Made by a program: the position numbers and the translations under genes. The notes under the pieces are model-generated. The model saw only the letters and a program-made list of their open reading frames with translations. It was not told the origin of the DNA and did not search any database. Below, in pieces: positions 1-8,407 of a stretch of 64,000 nt of DNA. The number at the start of each line of letters is the position of its first letter. The first letter of the stretch is position 1. The DNA comes from an uncultured Carboxylicivirga sp. (GTDB lineage: Bacteria > Bacteroidota > Bacteroidia > Bacteroidales > Marinilabiliaceae): assembly GCA_947491945.1 (NCBI GenBank), contig CANLLN010000001.1:310001-374000 (forward strand). Direction: 5' to 3'.

Positions 1-135
1 TTGAATTTTAATTTTTAACAGGAGTCTGAACTCAATACAAATTATACCATTCAATTTTTAAATATATTATTGTTAATTTTTATTAGAATTATATAATTTC
101 GGCACATTACCTTAGCTCTTATCAGTATTACATCT

Positions 136-1869
136 ATGAAGAAGTTATTATTAATTTGTTCTTTGTTAGTTTTAGTTAGTCAGTGGATAGTAAGTCAGGA
201 CAATGTTGCTAGTTTGATGCAGCAACTTAAAATTGCAACCGAGAGTGCAAAAAAAATACAATTATACTTGAAGTTATCAAGGGCACATTGGACTCTCGAT
301 TATGATAAAAGTAAGTTGTATGCACAACGGGCAACAGCTTTAGCTAAGGAGGAGAAGAATACCTTTGCGCTAGCTCAGAGTTACTCTTGCGTAGGCTCGT
401 TATATAATAATCATCAACAGTATATACCCGCCATCAGGAAGTTAGAAAAAGCCATTGCTTTGTACGATGAAGACTTTTGCTCGGAGGAGGTAGGCTATGA
501 CTACCTGCAACTGGCAGCCTCATATAAAAATATAGGTGATTACGCAACAGGTTTAGAAAGAGCCTTTAAGGCTAATGATATTTACATAAAGCTAAATGAT
601 CAGGATGGTTTGCGTCGAGTAAGCAATTTACTGGGTAGTTTGTATCGCTATTTGGGTAATTATGATAAGTCGATTTATTATTATTCAAAAAGCCTGGAAA
701 TTAGTGAACTGCAAGGATATCAACCGGGAATAGCAGCTGCATTAAACAATTGGGGGCTGGTGCATAAGTTGCAGGGAAATAGTAAGATGGCATTGGAGTG
801 CTATAAAAGAAGTGGAGCCATTGAAAAGAAATTGGGCGACAAGCGTGGAATGGGTATTTACTACAATAACGTTGGCATTATCTATATGGAAAAAGGGATG
901 CTGGATAGTGCGTTTGTTTATTTTAAAAGTGCCCAGGCTCTTCGAGAGGAAGTTGACGATGAGAAAGGAATGGCAAACGTATATGATAATTTTGGCGATT
1001 ATTATCAAAAGACCGGTAACCTAAAGAAGGCGGAAGAATATTATATTATGTGCATCGATCTTGCTCAAAAGCTTAATTTGGTCAGGCTTCAGGGGGTTGC
1101 CTATCAATCGCTTACAGATGTGTATAGGAAAAGCAATAACTATAAGGAAGCTTTTTGGGCTCATAAGCGTTTTAAACAGTTAAGCGATAGCTTGTATAAC
1201 ACTAATCGATTAATGGAGTATGCACAGCTGGAGATGCAAAATGAAATGAAAGAAAGCCACGCAGAGCAGGAGCTTAACGACCAACGGGAACACTTTATCT
1301 ATTGTGTAGTCATTGGTTTATTTCTGATTTTATTAATGGTTTTTATCATTCTTCACCAAAAGCAACGGGGTAATTCGATTCGGCAAAAGTTACGGGCAGC
1401 CAAATTAGTTGAGAAGCAGAAAGAGATTAAGTGCGCACTTGAGAGAAAAGATAAAGAGTTGGTGGCTTTTTCTATGAACATTGCTCAGTTTCATGAATTA
1501 AATTTATCGGTGATAAATAAGCTTGAAACAGCCATTGAAACTTTAAAAAAGGATAATAAGCCAATTATTCAAAATATTATTAATGAAATAAGATCCGATC
1601 TGAATCATAGTTCATGGGAGGAGTTTGAGTTACGCTTTTTACAAGTTCATCAAAGTTTTTATGATAATTTAATGAGTCAATTTCCTTCCTTATCGAAGAA
1701 TGAAAAACGCCTTTGTGCATTCTTAAGGTTAGATATGTCAACCAAGGAAATTTCTGCCATTACCGGGCAAACACCCCATACTGTTAACGTGGCAAGAACT
1801 CGTTTACGTAAAAAACTTAATCTGGTTAATACTGATGTTTCTTTGAATGAATTCCTGATTTCTTATTGA
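136..1869 (+). CDS. TPR-repeat membrane regulator with C-terminal HTH
   Basis: Probably an inner-membrane transcription regulator. The N-terminus is a signal peptide (MKKLLLICSLLVLVSQWIVS). About eight TPR repeats (roughly residues 35-360) follow in the periplasm, then one membrane segment at about 386-407, a charged coiled-coil stretch, and a C-terminal LuxR-like helix-turn-helix at about 521-565 (core KEISAITGQTPHTVNVARTR). This TPR-TM-HTH layout is common in Bacteroidota and often sits beside susC/susD genes, but its signals are mostly unknown. It lies 599 bp upstream of the susC/susD pair on the same strand, so it may control that pair (inference). A weak -7-like box, TAATTTCG, is at 94-101. 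No phosphorylation site is visible, so it is not a classical two-component protein. Confidence 0.85.
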   Translation: MKKLLLICSLLVLVSQWIVSQDNVASLMQQLKIATESAKKIQLYLKLSRAHWTLDYDKSKLYAQRATALAKEEKNTFALAQSYSCVGSLYNNHQQYIPAIRKLEKAIALYDEDFCSEEVGYDYLQLAASYKNIGDYATGLERAFKANDIYIKLNDQDGLRRVSNLLGSLYRYLGNYDKSIYYYSKSLEISELQGYQPGIAAALNNWGLVHKLQGNSKMALECYKRSGAIEKKLGDKRGMGIYYNNVGIIYMEKGMLDSAFVYFKSAQALREEVDDEKGMANVYDNFGDYYQKTGNLKKAEEYYIMCIDLAQKLNLVRLQGVAYQSLTDVYRKSNNYKEAFWAHKRFKQLSDSLYNTNRLMEYAQLEMQNEMKESHAEQELNDQREHFIYCVVIGLFLILLMVFIILHQKQRGNSIRQKLRAAKLVEKQKEIKCALERKDKELVAFSMNIAQFHELNLSVINKLETAIETLKKDNKPIIQNIINEIRSDLNHSSWEEFELRFLQVHQSFYDNLMSQFPSLSKNEKRLCAFLRLDMSTKEISAITGQTPHTVNVARTRLRKKLNLVNTDVSLNEFLISY

Positions 1870-2468
1870 TTGATATTCAATAATATGAATCTAATTGTAT
1901 GCTAAATGTATCACTCGCGTATTGTCATTGTATGCCATGATTTTTTAGACAGTTAGATTTTAGTATACATTTTCGCAGGGCACAGAACAACCAAAGCCCA
2001 ATGAAAATAAAAGTTAACAAATTCCATCCGCTTAAGATTCCTTTATCACTAAAGGAACATTTTGATGTACAAAAGCAAATTTTTTGTTTGAATTGTTTTT
2101 GTCTTACAACCTTAAGTTATAAATACTTTTTGATAGGAAATTATCTTTTATAATTCTTCTATTACCTATTAAGGAGGATCATATATCAACTTTCAATCAA
2201 AGTTGTTTTGACTCAACCTCTGCTGGCCAAAATTCTCAATAAGAATAATCCATCTTATAATCTGCACATTTCAATGAAGATTGTAATGAATATTTACCGA
2301 TTAACAAAAGTAAATAGCAGAATTACTGGCTCTAATGAATACTTCGCTGAGCTATTGATCATTTTCTTACCAAAATCAGTGTGTTCTAACGAGGGCACAT
2401 GTTAACAATAATGACATTAACAATATAATAAATTGATTAATGTTAATTCTTACTTTAAAATTTGAACT
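1870..2468. other. Long intergenic leader before susC
   Basis: This is 599 bp of AT-rich DNA with no convincing gene. It holds an 8-bp stem-loop at 2038-2057 and a strong ribosome-binding-like AAGGAGG at 2171-2177 that has no ATG within a normal distance. A 50-codon ATG frame at 2001-2153 and a TTG-started frame at 2208-2405 look like chance. A clear -33/-7 promoter was not found. The region may be a long 5' leader or a regulator binding region for the susC that follows. Confidence 0.5.
2038..2057. terminator. Short stem-loop, possible terminator or leader hairpin
   Basis: The arms TTCCTTTA and TAAAGGAA pair perfectly (8 bp) around a TCAC loop and are followed by CATTTTG. It lies 170 bp past the TPR regulator gene. 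It has low GC and no strong T-run, so its role as a terminator is uncertain. Confidence 0.3.
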
Positions 2469-5465
2469 ATGAAGAAACTGCGATTATCATTATTTGTGTG
2501 TATGAGTTTGCTTGTATCACAAATATTCGCTCAAGGCCATTCTGTGTCTGGTAAAGTTACCGATAGTGATGGGATGGCACTACCGGGTGTTACTGTTGTA
2601 ATCAAGGGTACCACAGATGGTACAATAACCGATTACGATGGAAAATACCAAATCAATACACCTTCAGGACAAGAGACTTTGGTTTTCTCTTTTATTGGAT
2701 TTACGAAACTGGAGCAGCCCATTGAGGGTAAAACAATTGTTGATGTAGTTCTTGTAAGCGATATTGAGGAGATTGATGAGGTTATGGTGGTAGCCTATGG
2801 TACTACAAAGAAGGCCTCCTTTACCGGATCAGCCGCAGTTGTGAAGTCGGAAGATATCGATAAAGTGCCGGTTACTTCCGTTGAGAAAGCCTTGTCTGGA
2901 ACAATTGCGGGTGTAACGGTATCAGAAACAAGTGGTCAGCCCGGTTCTTATTCTGAAATTCGAATCCGAGGGCTGGGTTCTTTTGCCGCTTCTAATTCTC
3001 CGCTTTATGTAGTTGACGGAGTGCCGATCACCACCGGCGCAATGTCAGAGGGTGGAAACTTGATGTCTTCCATTCCTACAGGTGATATTGAAAGTATTAC
3101 CGTGTTAAAAGATGCAGCGGCAGCTTCGCTGTATGGTTCGCGGGCAGCTAATGGTGTCATTGTAATTACTACCAAACAAGGTAAAAAAGGTGTTACTAAA
3201 TACAACCTTAAGGCAAGTTACGGAATATCTGACTTTGCAGTAGATAACTACAAAGGGGTTAGTGGCGAAGATCATATCATGCTTCACAAAGAATCGTTGG
3301 AAAACTTTTTTGGTGCGGGGCATGAGGACGTTGATCATTATATGAATTTATATGAGTGGTATGAGCCCGAAGGTGGCTTTACCGATTGGTATGATCTCTT
3401 GTTTAGGAAAGGTGCTTCAAAAAACATTGAGCTTTCAGCCACCGGGGGTACCGACAAAACACAGTTTTATATCTCAGGAAGCATGCTGGATCAGGAAGGT
3501 TTAGCATTAAATTCTGATTTTAAGAGATATTCGGGCAGGATTAGATTGACACATAAGGTGAATGACAAATTTAATATAGGTGTTAATATTTTAACTTCTC
3601 ATACCGATCAGGATGTGGCCAATAACGGGACCAGTTACTTTAATCCATTTTATAATGTGAGCCGAAATACCTGGCCTACGGAAACGCCGTATGACGAAAA
3701 TGGCGAGTTAAAATACGAATTGGTCAATGCCGGTTATTATAACCTTCTGCGCGAATATGAATTAAACGAAAAAACGGCGCAAGTATTCAGAAGCATGAGT
3801 TCTGCTTATTTTGAGTACAAACCCATTACTTCGTTAACATTCAAATCAACCAATAGCTACGATTGGATAAATAACGACTATGTTCGTTATGGATCCCCTT
3901 CATCTCGCTCATTCGAAGATGTTAAGGGATATGTGTACAATAGCAATAGTAAAAGAAAACGCTTAACAACATCGAATCTAATCACTTTTGATAAAACATT
4001 GGCAGGTGAGCATAACATAAATGTGATTGGTGCCTTTGAAGCTGAAAGATATCAGGCAAGTAATTATGCGGCCGAAGGCGAAGGGCTGCCTAACGAGAGC
4101 TTAAAGGAGTTATCCGTTACGGCCATGCCTGTGGGTGCTTATGGCTATTCAAGTGCCTATACAATGGTCTCATACCTGTCCAGGGTGAATTATGATTTTA
4201 ATAATAAGTATTATCTGTCGGCCAGTCTCCGTAGAGATGGTAGCTCACGACTTGGTGTGAATGAAAGATGGGCCGACTTTTGGTCAGTTTCCGGTTCATG
4301 GCGACTGACAGAGGAGAACTTTCTGAAGGATCTCGAGTTTCTGGATGATTTAAAGATCAGGGCATCCTACGGAACCAATGGTACTCTACCTCCCGGGTAT
4401 TACGATCACCTGGCTCTTTACAGCTATGAAGAAAGTTATGATGGAAAAAATGCTGCTACAGAAGATCAAATTGACAGCCCCGACTTGACCTGGGAGAAAA
4501 ACAAAACCTTCAATATTGGTTTGGAATTTGGATTATTTAACAGGATTAGAGGGGGTGTTGAATATTTCGAGAGACATACGTCTGATTTAATAATGGATTT
4601 AGATTTAGCCCCTACCATTGGTGCTGGAAGTACCATGGTTAACATTGGTGAAATGAAAAATAAAGGGATTGAGGTTGAATTGCATACGGACAATATAGTG
4701 AAGGGTAATTTCAGATGGTCATCTACCTTTATTTTTTCCAGCGTGAGAAACGAAATTGTTAAGCTGGCAGGTGGCAAGGATATTATCGGATCATATTCCA
4801 TTCGCCGCGAAGGCCTGCCGTATTATTCTTATTTTCTACCAATTTGGGCCGGTGTTGATCCGGCAGATGGTTCGCCAATGTGGTATTTAGTTGATGAAGA
4901 TGGAAACGTCACCGATGAAGTGACACATGACTCCACCGTGGCAAGTAAAAATAAAGCCTATGCAGGTTCGGGTGAGCCAGATTTTTATGGAAGTATAGGA
5001 AATGAACTATCCTATAAAGGATTTAACCTGTCATTCATGTTCAATTACTCGGTAGGAGGAAAGATATGGTATAACTCGGGTTATAAGTCGTGGAACGATG
5101 GACGCAGTCCTAAATATGTTATTCAGGAAAGTCAGGTAGACCGCTGGCAAAAGCCAGGTGATATTGCCAAGCATCCGAAACGCATTTGGAATGGGAACAA
5201 TGGTTCCGATATCCGATCTACCCGATTTTTATTCGATAATAACTACCTGCGTTTAAAAGATATAACACTGTCGTATAACCTTCCCAGCTCATTGCTTAAC
5301 AGATACGGAATCGACAATATAAGGACCTATGTGCAGGGACGAAATCTATTGACGTTTGCGTCGCAAGACATTATGGATCCGGAACATGGAGGGGCCAGTG
5401 GATATGCTTATTTTGAGATGCCACCGGTGAAAACAATATCGTTTGGTATTGAAATTGGATTCTAG
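2469..5465 (+). CDS. SusC/RagA-type TonB-dependent outer-membrane transporter
   Basis: Outer-membrane TonB-dependent importer of oligosaccharides (or peptides) that works with the SusD lipoprotein encoded next. The 998-aa protein has a signal peptide ending near SQIFAQ and an N-terminal carboxypeptidase-regulatory-like domain at about 25-105 (GKVTDSDGMALPGVTVVIKG). Next comes a plug domain (AYGTTKKASFTGSAAVV, LYVVDGVPI, VLKDAAAASLYGSRAANGV) and a long C-terminal beta-barrel ending in an aromatic residue (EIGF). Length and motifs are typical of the family. The susD gene begins 30 bp after its stop. No degradative enzymes accompany this pair, so its substrate cannot be named. Confidence 0.97.
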   Translation: MKKLRLSLFVCMSLLVSQIFAQGHSVSGKVTDSDGMALPGVTVVIKGTTDGTITDYDGKYQINTPSGQETLVFSFIGFTKLEQPIEGKTIVDVVLVSDIEEIDEVMVVAYGTTKKASFTGSAAVVKSEDIDKVPVTSVEKALSGTIAGVTVSETSGQPGSYSEIRIRGLGSFAASNSPLYVVDGVPITTGAMSEGGNLMSSIPTGDIESITVLKDAAAASLYGSRAANGVIVITTKQGKKGVTKYNLKASYGISDFAVDNYKGVSGEDHIMLHKESLENFFGAGHEDVDHYMNLYEWYEPEGGFTDWYDLLFRKGASKNIELSATGGTDKTQFYISGSMLDQEGLALNSDFKRYSGRIRLTHKVNDKFNIGVNILTSHTDQDVANNGTSYFNPFYNVSRNTWPTETPYDENGELKYELVNAGYYNLLREYELNEKTAQVFRSMSSAYFEYKPITSLTFKSTNSYDWINNDYVRYGSPSSRSFEDVKGYVYNSNSKRKRLTTSNLITFDKTLAGEHNINVIGAFEAERYQASNYAAEGEGLPNESLKELSVTAMPVGAYGYSSAYTMVSYLSRVNYDFNNKYYLSASLRRDGSSRLGVNERWADFWSVSGSWRLTEENFLKDLEFLDDLKIRASYGTNGTLPPGYYDHLALYSYEESYDGKNAATEDQIDSPDLTWEKNKTFNIGLEFGLFNRIRGGVEYFERHTSDLIMDLDLAPTIGAGSTMVNIGEMKNKGIEVELHTDNIVKGNFRWSSTFIFSSVRNEIVKLAGGKDIIGSYSIRREGLPYYSYFLPIWAGVDPADGSPMWYLVDEDGNVTDEVTHDSTVASKNKAYAGSGEPDFYGSIGNELSYKGFNLSFMFNYSVGGKIWYNSGYKSWNDGRSPKYVIQESQVDRWQKPGDIAKHPKRIWNGNNGSDIRSTRFLFDNNYLRLKDITLSYNLPSSLLNRYGIDNIRTYVQGRNLLTFASQDIMDPEHGGASGYAYFEMPPVKTISFGIEIGF

Positions 5466-5495
5466 ATAGTGCTATATAAATTAAAATCAAGATAA

Positions 5496-6983
5496 ATGAA
5501 AAATATAAAGTTTATAATAAGCTTATTCATGCTTGCTTTGCTGACAGTAGTGCAATCATGTTCTGAGGATTTTCTGGTTGAGTATCCAACCGAGAAGCAA
5601 GCTCCCGGAGATATAAAGAAATTGGCCGATGTGGAGGTGGTGATGAATGGGGCGTATAACCTGATGCAGAGCGTCGGTTTTTTAAATAGTAATTTTATTA
5701 CCCGCAACGATATGCGGTCTGATGATATGCAGGTGCCTGACTTTGGCAGACTTGAGGATGAGTATCGTTATGATTATGATGAGCAAAACAGTGTATTGAG
5801 TATTTGGTCAACCCCTTATACGATCATCAGACAGGTCAATAATATTATTGCTATGCTCGAAGGTATGGAAACTGAATCAGCTGGCGACCAGGCTAAAAAA
5901 GATGATATGATAGGGCAATGCTTAGCCATAAGAGCCTTGGCGCACTTCTCACTTTGCAATTCGTATGGCTTACCCTATTCGCATAACGCAGGAGAGTCAT
6001 TGGGTGTTCCCATTGTTACCACAGTATTGCCAAAGGATGCTCAAGTAAAAAGAAGTACTGTAGCACAGGTATATGAACAAATTATCAAGGATCTGACAAC
6101 TGCCATACCATTGTTATCCGAGGCAAAGAAGGGCGGAAAAATAAATTCCTGGGCGGCCAAAACTTTGTTGGCGCGTGTGTTCTTGTATAAGGAAGATAAT
6201 GCTAAGGCTTATGAAACAGCCGTTGACGTGATTAAGGAAGGTCCTTATACCTTATTGAAAAGAAGTGAATACGTGGATGCCTGGGCTGAAGAATTTAATT
6301 CGGAATCGATTTTTTCATGTGTCAACAGTGCGGCCGATAATGGTGGTGGCAATTCAGTTGCCAACCTATCTGACCCTGAGGGGTATGGGCAGTTTATTGC
6401 ATCACAGGATTTAATTGATTTAGTGAATTCTGATCCTGATGATATTCGAAACGAAATGTTATACATCGATCAGCTAAGTGTGATGGGCGATCCAACAACT
6501 TATGGACGAGTACTTAAGTATCCCGGTATTGGCAATACAAAAGCGGTTGTTGTAGCGCATTTTGAAAGTGAAGGGGATCCAAAACCAGACTTAGTATCTG
6601 CAGCTACAACCAGTAATGTACCCATTTTCCGTTTGTCAGAACTTTACTTAATTGCTGCCGAAGCAGCTGTTAAAGGCGGCGGTGAGGATGCTGCCACCTA
6701 TTTAAATGCCATCGTTGAGCGGGCCAATCCGGCTGCATCAGTTGCAGAGGCAGATGTTACACTTGACAGGGTATTAACAGAACGAAGAAAAGAGTTAATG
6801 GCTGAAGGACACCGCTTTTTTGATCTGATTCGTAATAAGCGTGACATTGTTAGAACCGAGTGTGCTAGAACGGCCCATATGACAGCGCGCATGCATATTC
6901 CGTATGATGATTATCAGGTTGTGTTTGCCATTCCTTTAGAGGAGATATTAATTAATCCTTTAACACAGAATCCTGTTTACTAG
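5496..6983 (+). CDS. SusD/RagB-type surface nutrient-binding lipoprotein
   Basis: Cell-surface lipoprotein that caps the SusC transporter and binds its substrate. A lipoprotein signal peptide ends at Cys22 (TVVQSC). The 495-aa body has the SusD fold: the N-terminal part (YPTEKQAPGDI...EVVMNGAYNLMQS), TPR-like helices (AIRALAHFSLCNSYG), and the hallmark C-terminal stretch LTERRKELMAEGHRFFDLIR. It is co-transcribed with the susC 30 bp upstream. Homologs bind glycans or, in some systems, peptides or glycosaminoglycans. The ligand here is unknown. Confidence 0.96.
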   Translation: MKNIKFIISLFMLALLTVVQSCSEDFLVEYPTEKQAPGDIKKLADVEVVMNGAYNLMQSVGFLNSNFITRNDMRSDDMQVPDFGRLEDEYRYDYDEQNSVLSIWSTPYTIIRQVNNIIAMLEGMETESAGDQAKKDDMIGQCLAIRALAHFSLCNSYGLPYSHNAGESLGVPIVTTVLPKDAQVKRSTVAQVYEQIIKDLTTAIPLLSEAKKGGKINSWAAKTLLARVFLYKEDNAKAYETAVDVIKEGPYTLLKRSEYVDAWAEEFNSESIFSCVNSAADNGGGNSVANLSDPEGYGQFIASQDLIDLVNSDPDDIRNEMLYIDQLSVMGDPTTYGRVLKYPGIGNTKAVVVAHFESEGDPKPDLVSAATTSNVPIFRLSELYLIAAEAAVKGGGEDAATYLNAIVERANPAASVAEADVTLDRVLTERRKELMAEGHRFFDLIRNKRDIVRTECARTAHMTARMHIPYDDYQVVFAIPLEEILINPLTQNPVY

Positions 6984-7010
6984 TGATCCACTGAAATAAA
7001 AAATAGAGTT

Positions 7011-7080
7011 ATGAAACGAGCCATGGGCAAGCGTTGCCTATACAGAAGGATGATTATTTCCTGGCGAGTTCCATATGGCA
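7011..7080. repeat. 70-nt intercistronic repeat element, copy A
   Basis: This stretch begins ATGAAACGAGCCAT and ends GGCGAGTTCCATATGGCA. A second copy lies at 56443-56511 with near-identical ends and a diverged middle. The two ends are an imperfect inverted repeat (9 of 12 positions pair), so the RNA could fold into a long hairpin. In both copies the element ends 21-23 nt before the start codon of the next operon gene, and the sequence in between is also alike. Reading frames through the copies differ, so nucleotide structure, not a peptide, seems conserved. Confidence 0.6.
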
Positions 7081-7101
7081 AATGAAAGAAAATATAATCA
7101 C

Positions 7102-8310
7102 ATGAAAAATATGTATTCAAATAAATTACTCATCTTGTGTATGAGTATGCTGATAGTCTTTGGACTGTTTAGCGCTTGTGAAGAAGATAAGACTGAAGTT
7201 TTCTGGAATGATAAGCAGGCACCCACTTTAATCAGTATTTCCCCTGCCAGTGCAAAAGAGGGGAATGAAATAACCATTGAGGGTAAATATTTCTCATCAA
7301 CGGCCGATAATAAAGTGACACTTAACGGACTTGAGGCAGAGGTTACTGCGGCCAACCTTACTACGATTAAAGCCATTGTGCCTGAGGGTGCCACTTCCGG
7401 CGATATTGTTGTTAACAAGAATGGCATGGCTTCAAATAGTTTGCCTTGTACAATTGTGCCATTGGTTATTCCGACAGTAGCGTCAATTAGTCCCGAAAAG
7501 GGTAAGATAGGTGAAGAGGTTATTATTACCGGTACAGACTTCAGTACAACACCATCCGAAAACATTGTGAAATTTAATGGTACGGAAGCTACTGTAATCG
7601 AATCTACAGAAACTACAATTACTGCAAAAGTTCCACCAGGTGCAACTACTGGTAATGTGACCGTTACTAGAGATCGTGAATCGAATGGTGTTATGTTTAC
7701 GGTGAAAATATCATATAACTTTACGATGCAGATATCCGCAGATGAAGATGATGTGGAAGAAGGTGCCTTGAATGGCGCTATGGCACTGACCAGTAGCGAT
7801 TTGGAATTAGCAGAATACGATACCTGGGATGCCATATCCGGCACCGATCAAGGAGTGCAGACCATAGGTCTTCGTTTTAATGAGATTGCAATTCCCACAG
7901 GAGCCAGCATTCTATCTGCTTCAATTCAGTTTACTTGTGATGCTCCTGGAGCCGATGAAGCACAAATGACTATTTATGGTGAAAACACAGGCAATTCACA
8001 ACCGTTTACCGAAGAGGCTTATAATGTAACCCGGAGGTCAAAAACAACGGAAAATTCGGTTTGGGAAATTCCTGAATGGGAAGCTGCCGGAGATGCAGGT
8101 ATGGCTCAAAGAACCACTGAGTTAGCCGGTGTAGTGCAAGAAATAGTGGATCGTCAGGACTGGAGTTCGGGTAATAGTATGTCTTTCATTTTAGAACCAA
8201 GCGGTTCCAGTGTTAATGAAACAAGCAGTAAGGGAGGACGTGAAGCTGAAGCCGGAGTTGGTGATGATGCGGCTATTTTAACCATTATTTACGAATTGGA
8301 GTCGAATTAA
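7102..8310 (+). CDS. IPT/TIG-domain surface lipoprotein (SusE/F-position)
   Basis: Likely a surface glycan-binding lipoprotein in the position that SusE/SusF proteins take. I chose the ATG at 7102 because it puts a clean lipoprotein signal peptide at the start, with lipobox GLFSAC and Cys26; an upstream in-frame ATG at 7075 would add nine polar residues and falls in the repeat element. Two IPT/TIG Ig-like domains follow (about 40-120, APTLISISPASAKEGNEITI; and about 125-205, IPTVASISPEKGKIGEEVII). The C-terminal 200 residues form a beta-rich domain (LTSSDLELAEYDTW, IGLRFNEIAIPTGASI) of a kind I know from other secreted proteins but cannot name. About 402 aa. It is the third gene of the susC/susD operon. 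Confidence 0.85.
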   Translation: MKNMYSNKLLILCMSMLIVFGLFSACEEDKTEVFWNDKQAPTLISISPASAKEGNEITIEGKYFSSTADNKVTLNGLEAEVTAANLTTIKAIVPEGATSGDIVVNKNGMASNSLPCTIVPLVIPTVASISPEKGKIGEEVIITGTDFSTTPSENIVKFNGTEATVIESTETTITAKVPPGATTGNVTVTRDRESNGVMFTVKISYNFTMQISADEDDVEEGALNGAMALTSSDLELAEYDTWDAISGTDQGVQTIGLRFNEIAIPTGASILSASIQFTCDAPGADEAQMTIYGENTGNSQPFTEEAYNVTRRSKTTENSVWEIPEWEAAGDAGMAQRTTELAGVVQEIVDRQDWSSGNSMSFILEPSGSSVNETSSKGGREAEAGVGDDAAILTIIYELESN

Positions 8311-8341
8311 TACCGATATATAACTTCATTATTAAATCTAT

Positions 8342-8382
8342 AAAAAGGGAAGCCTCTGAATCACGAAGAGGCTTCCCTTTTT
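8342..8382. terminator. Bidirectional rho-independent terminator
   Basis: Two perfect 16-bp arms pair around a 9-nt loop. The core arm is GGGAAGCCTCT, with an A-run before it and a T-run after it. It lies between two convergent genes, the IPT lipoprotein (+) and the Tricorn-like protease (-), and has a T-tract on either strand, so it can stop transcription from both sides. Confidence 0.93.
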
Positions 8383-8407
8383 AAAGTAACATATTTATTG
8401 TTTCTCA

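Noticed and set aside
2001-2153. 50-codon ATG frame in the leader before susC (MKIKVNKFHPLKIPLS...)
   Set aside because: No ribosome-binding site or known motif, and AT-rich DNA gives such frames by chance. Kept only as a possibility pending expression data.
2208-2405. 65-codon frame starting with TTG
   Set aside because: The AAGGAGG upstream is about 30 nt away, too far for this start, and the product has no recognisable features.
7011-7085. Tiny leader peptides starting MKRA in both copies of the 70-nt element
   Set aside because: The two copies differ in length by two bases, so their frames and peptides diverge (24 and 28 codons) while the DNA ends stay conserved; selection on a peptide is unlikely.
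7098-7844. 248-codon open frame on the minus strand
   Set aside because: It lies fully inside the IPT/TIG lipoprotein gene, whose signal peptide and domains are clear. The antisense product has low-complexity Ser/Val-rich sequence and no motif.
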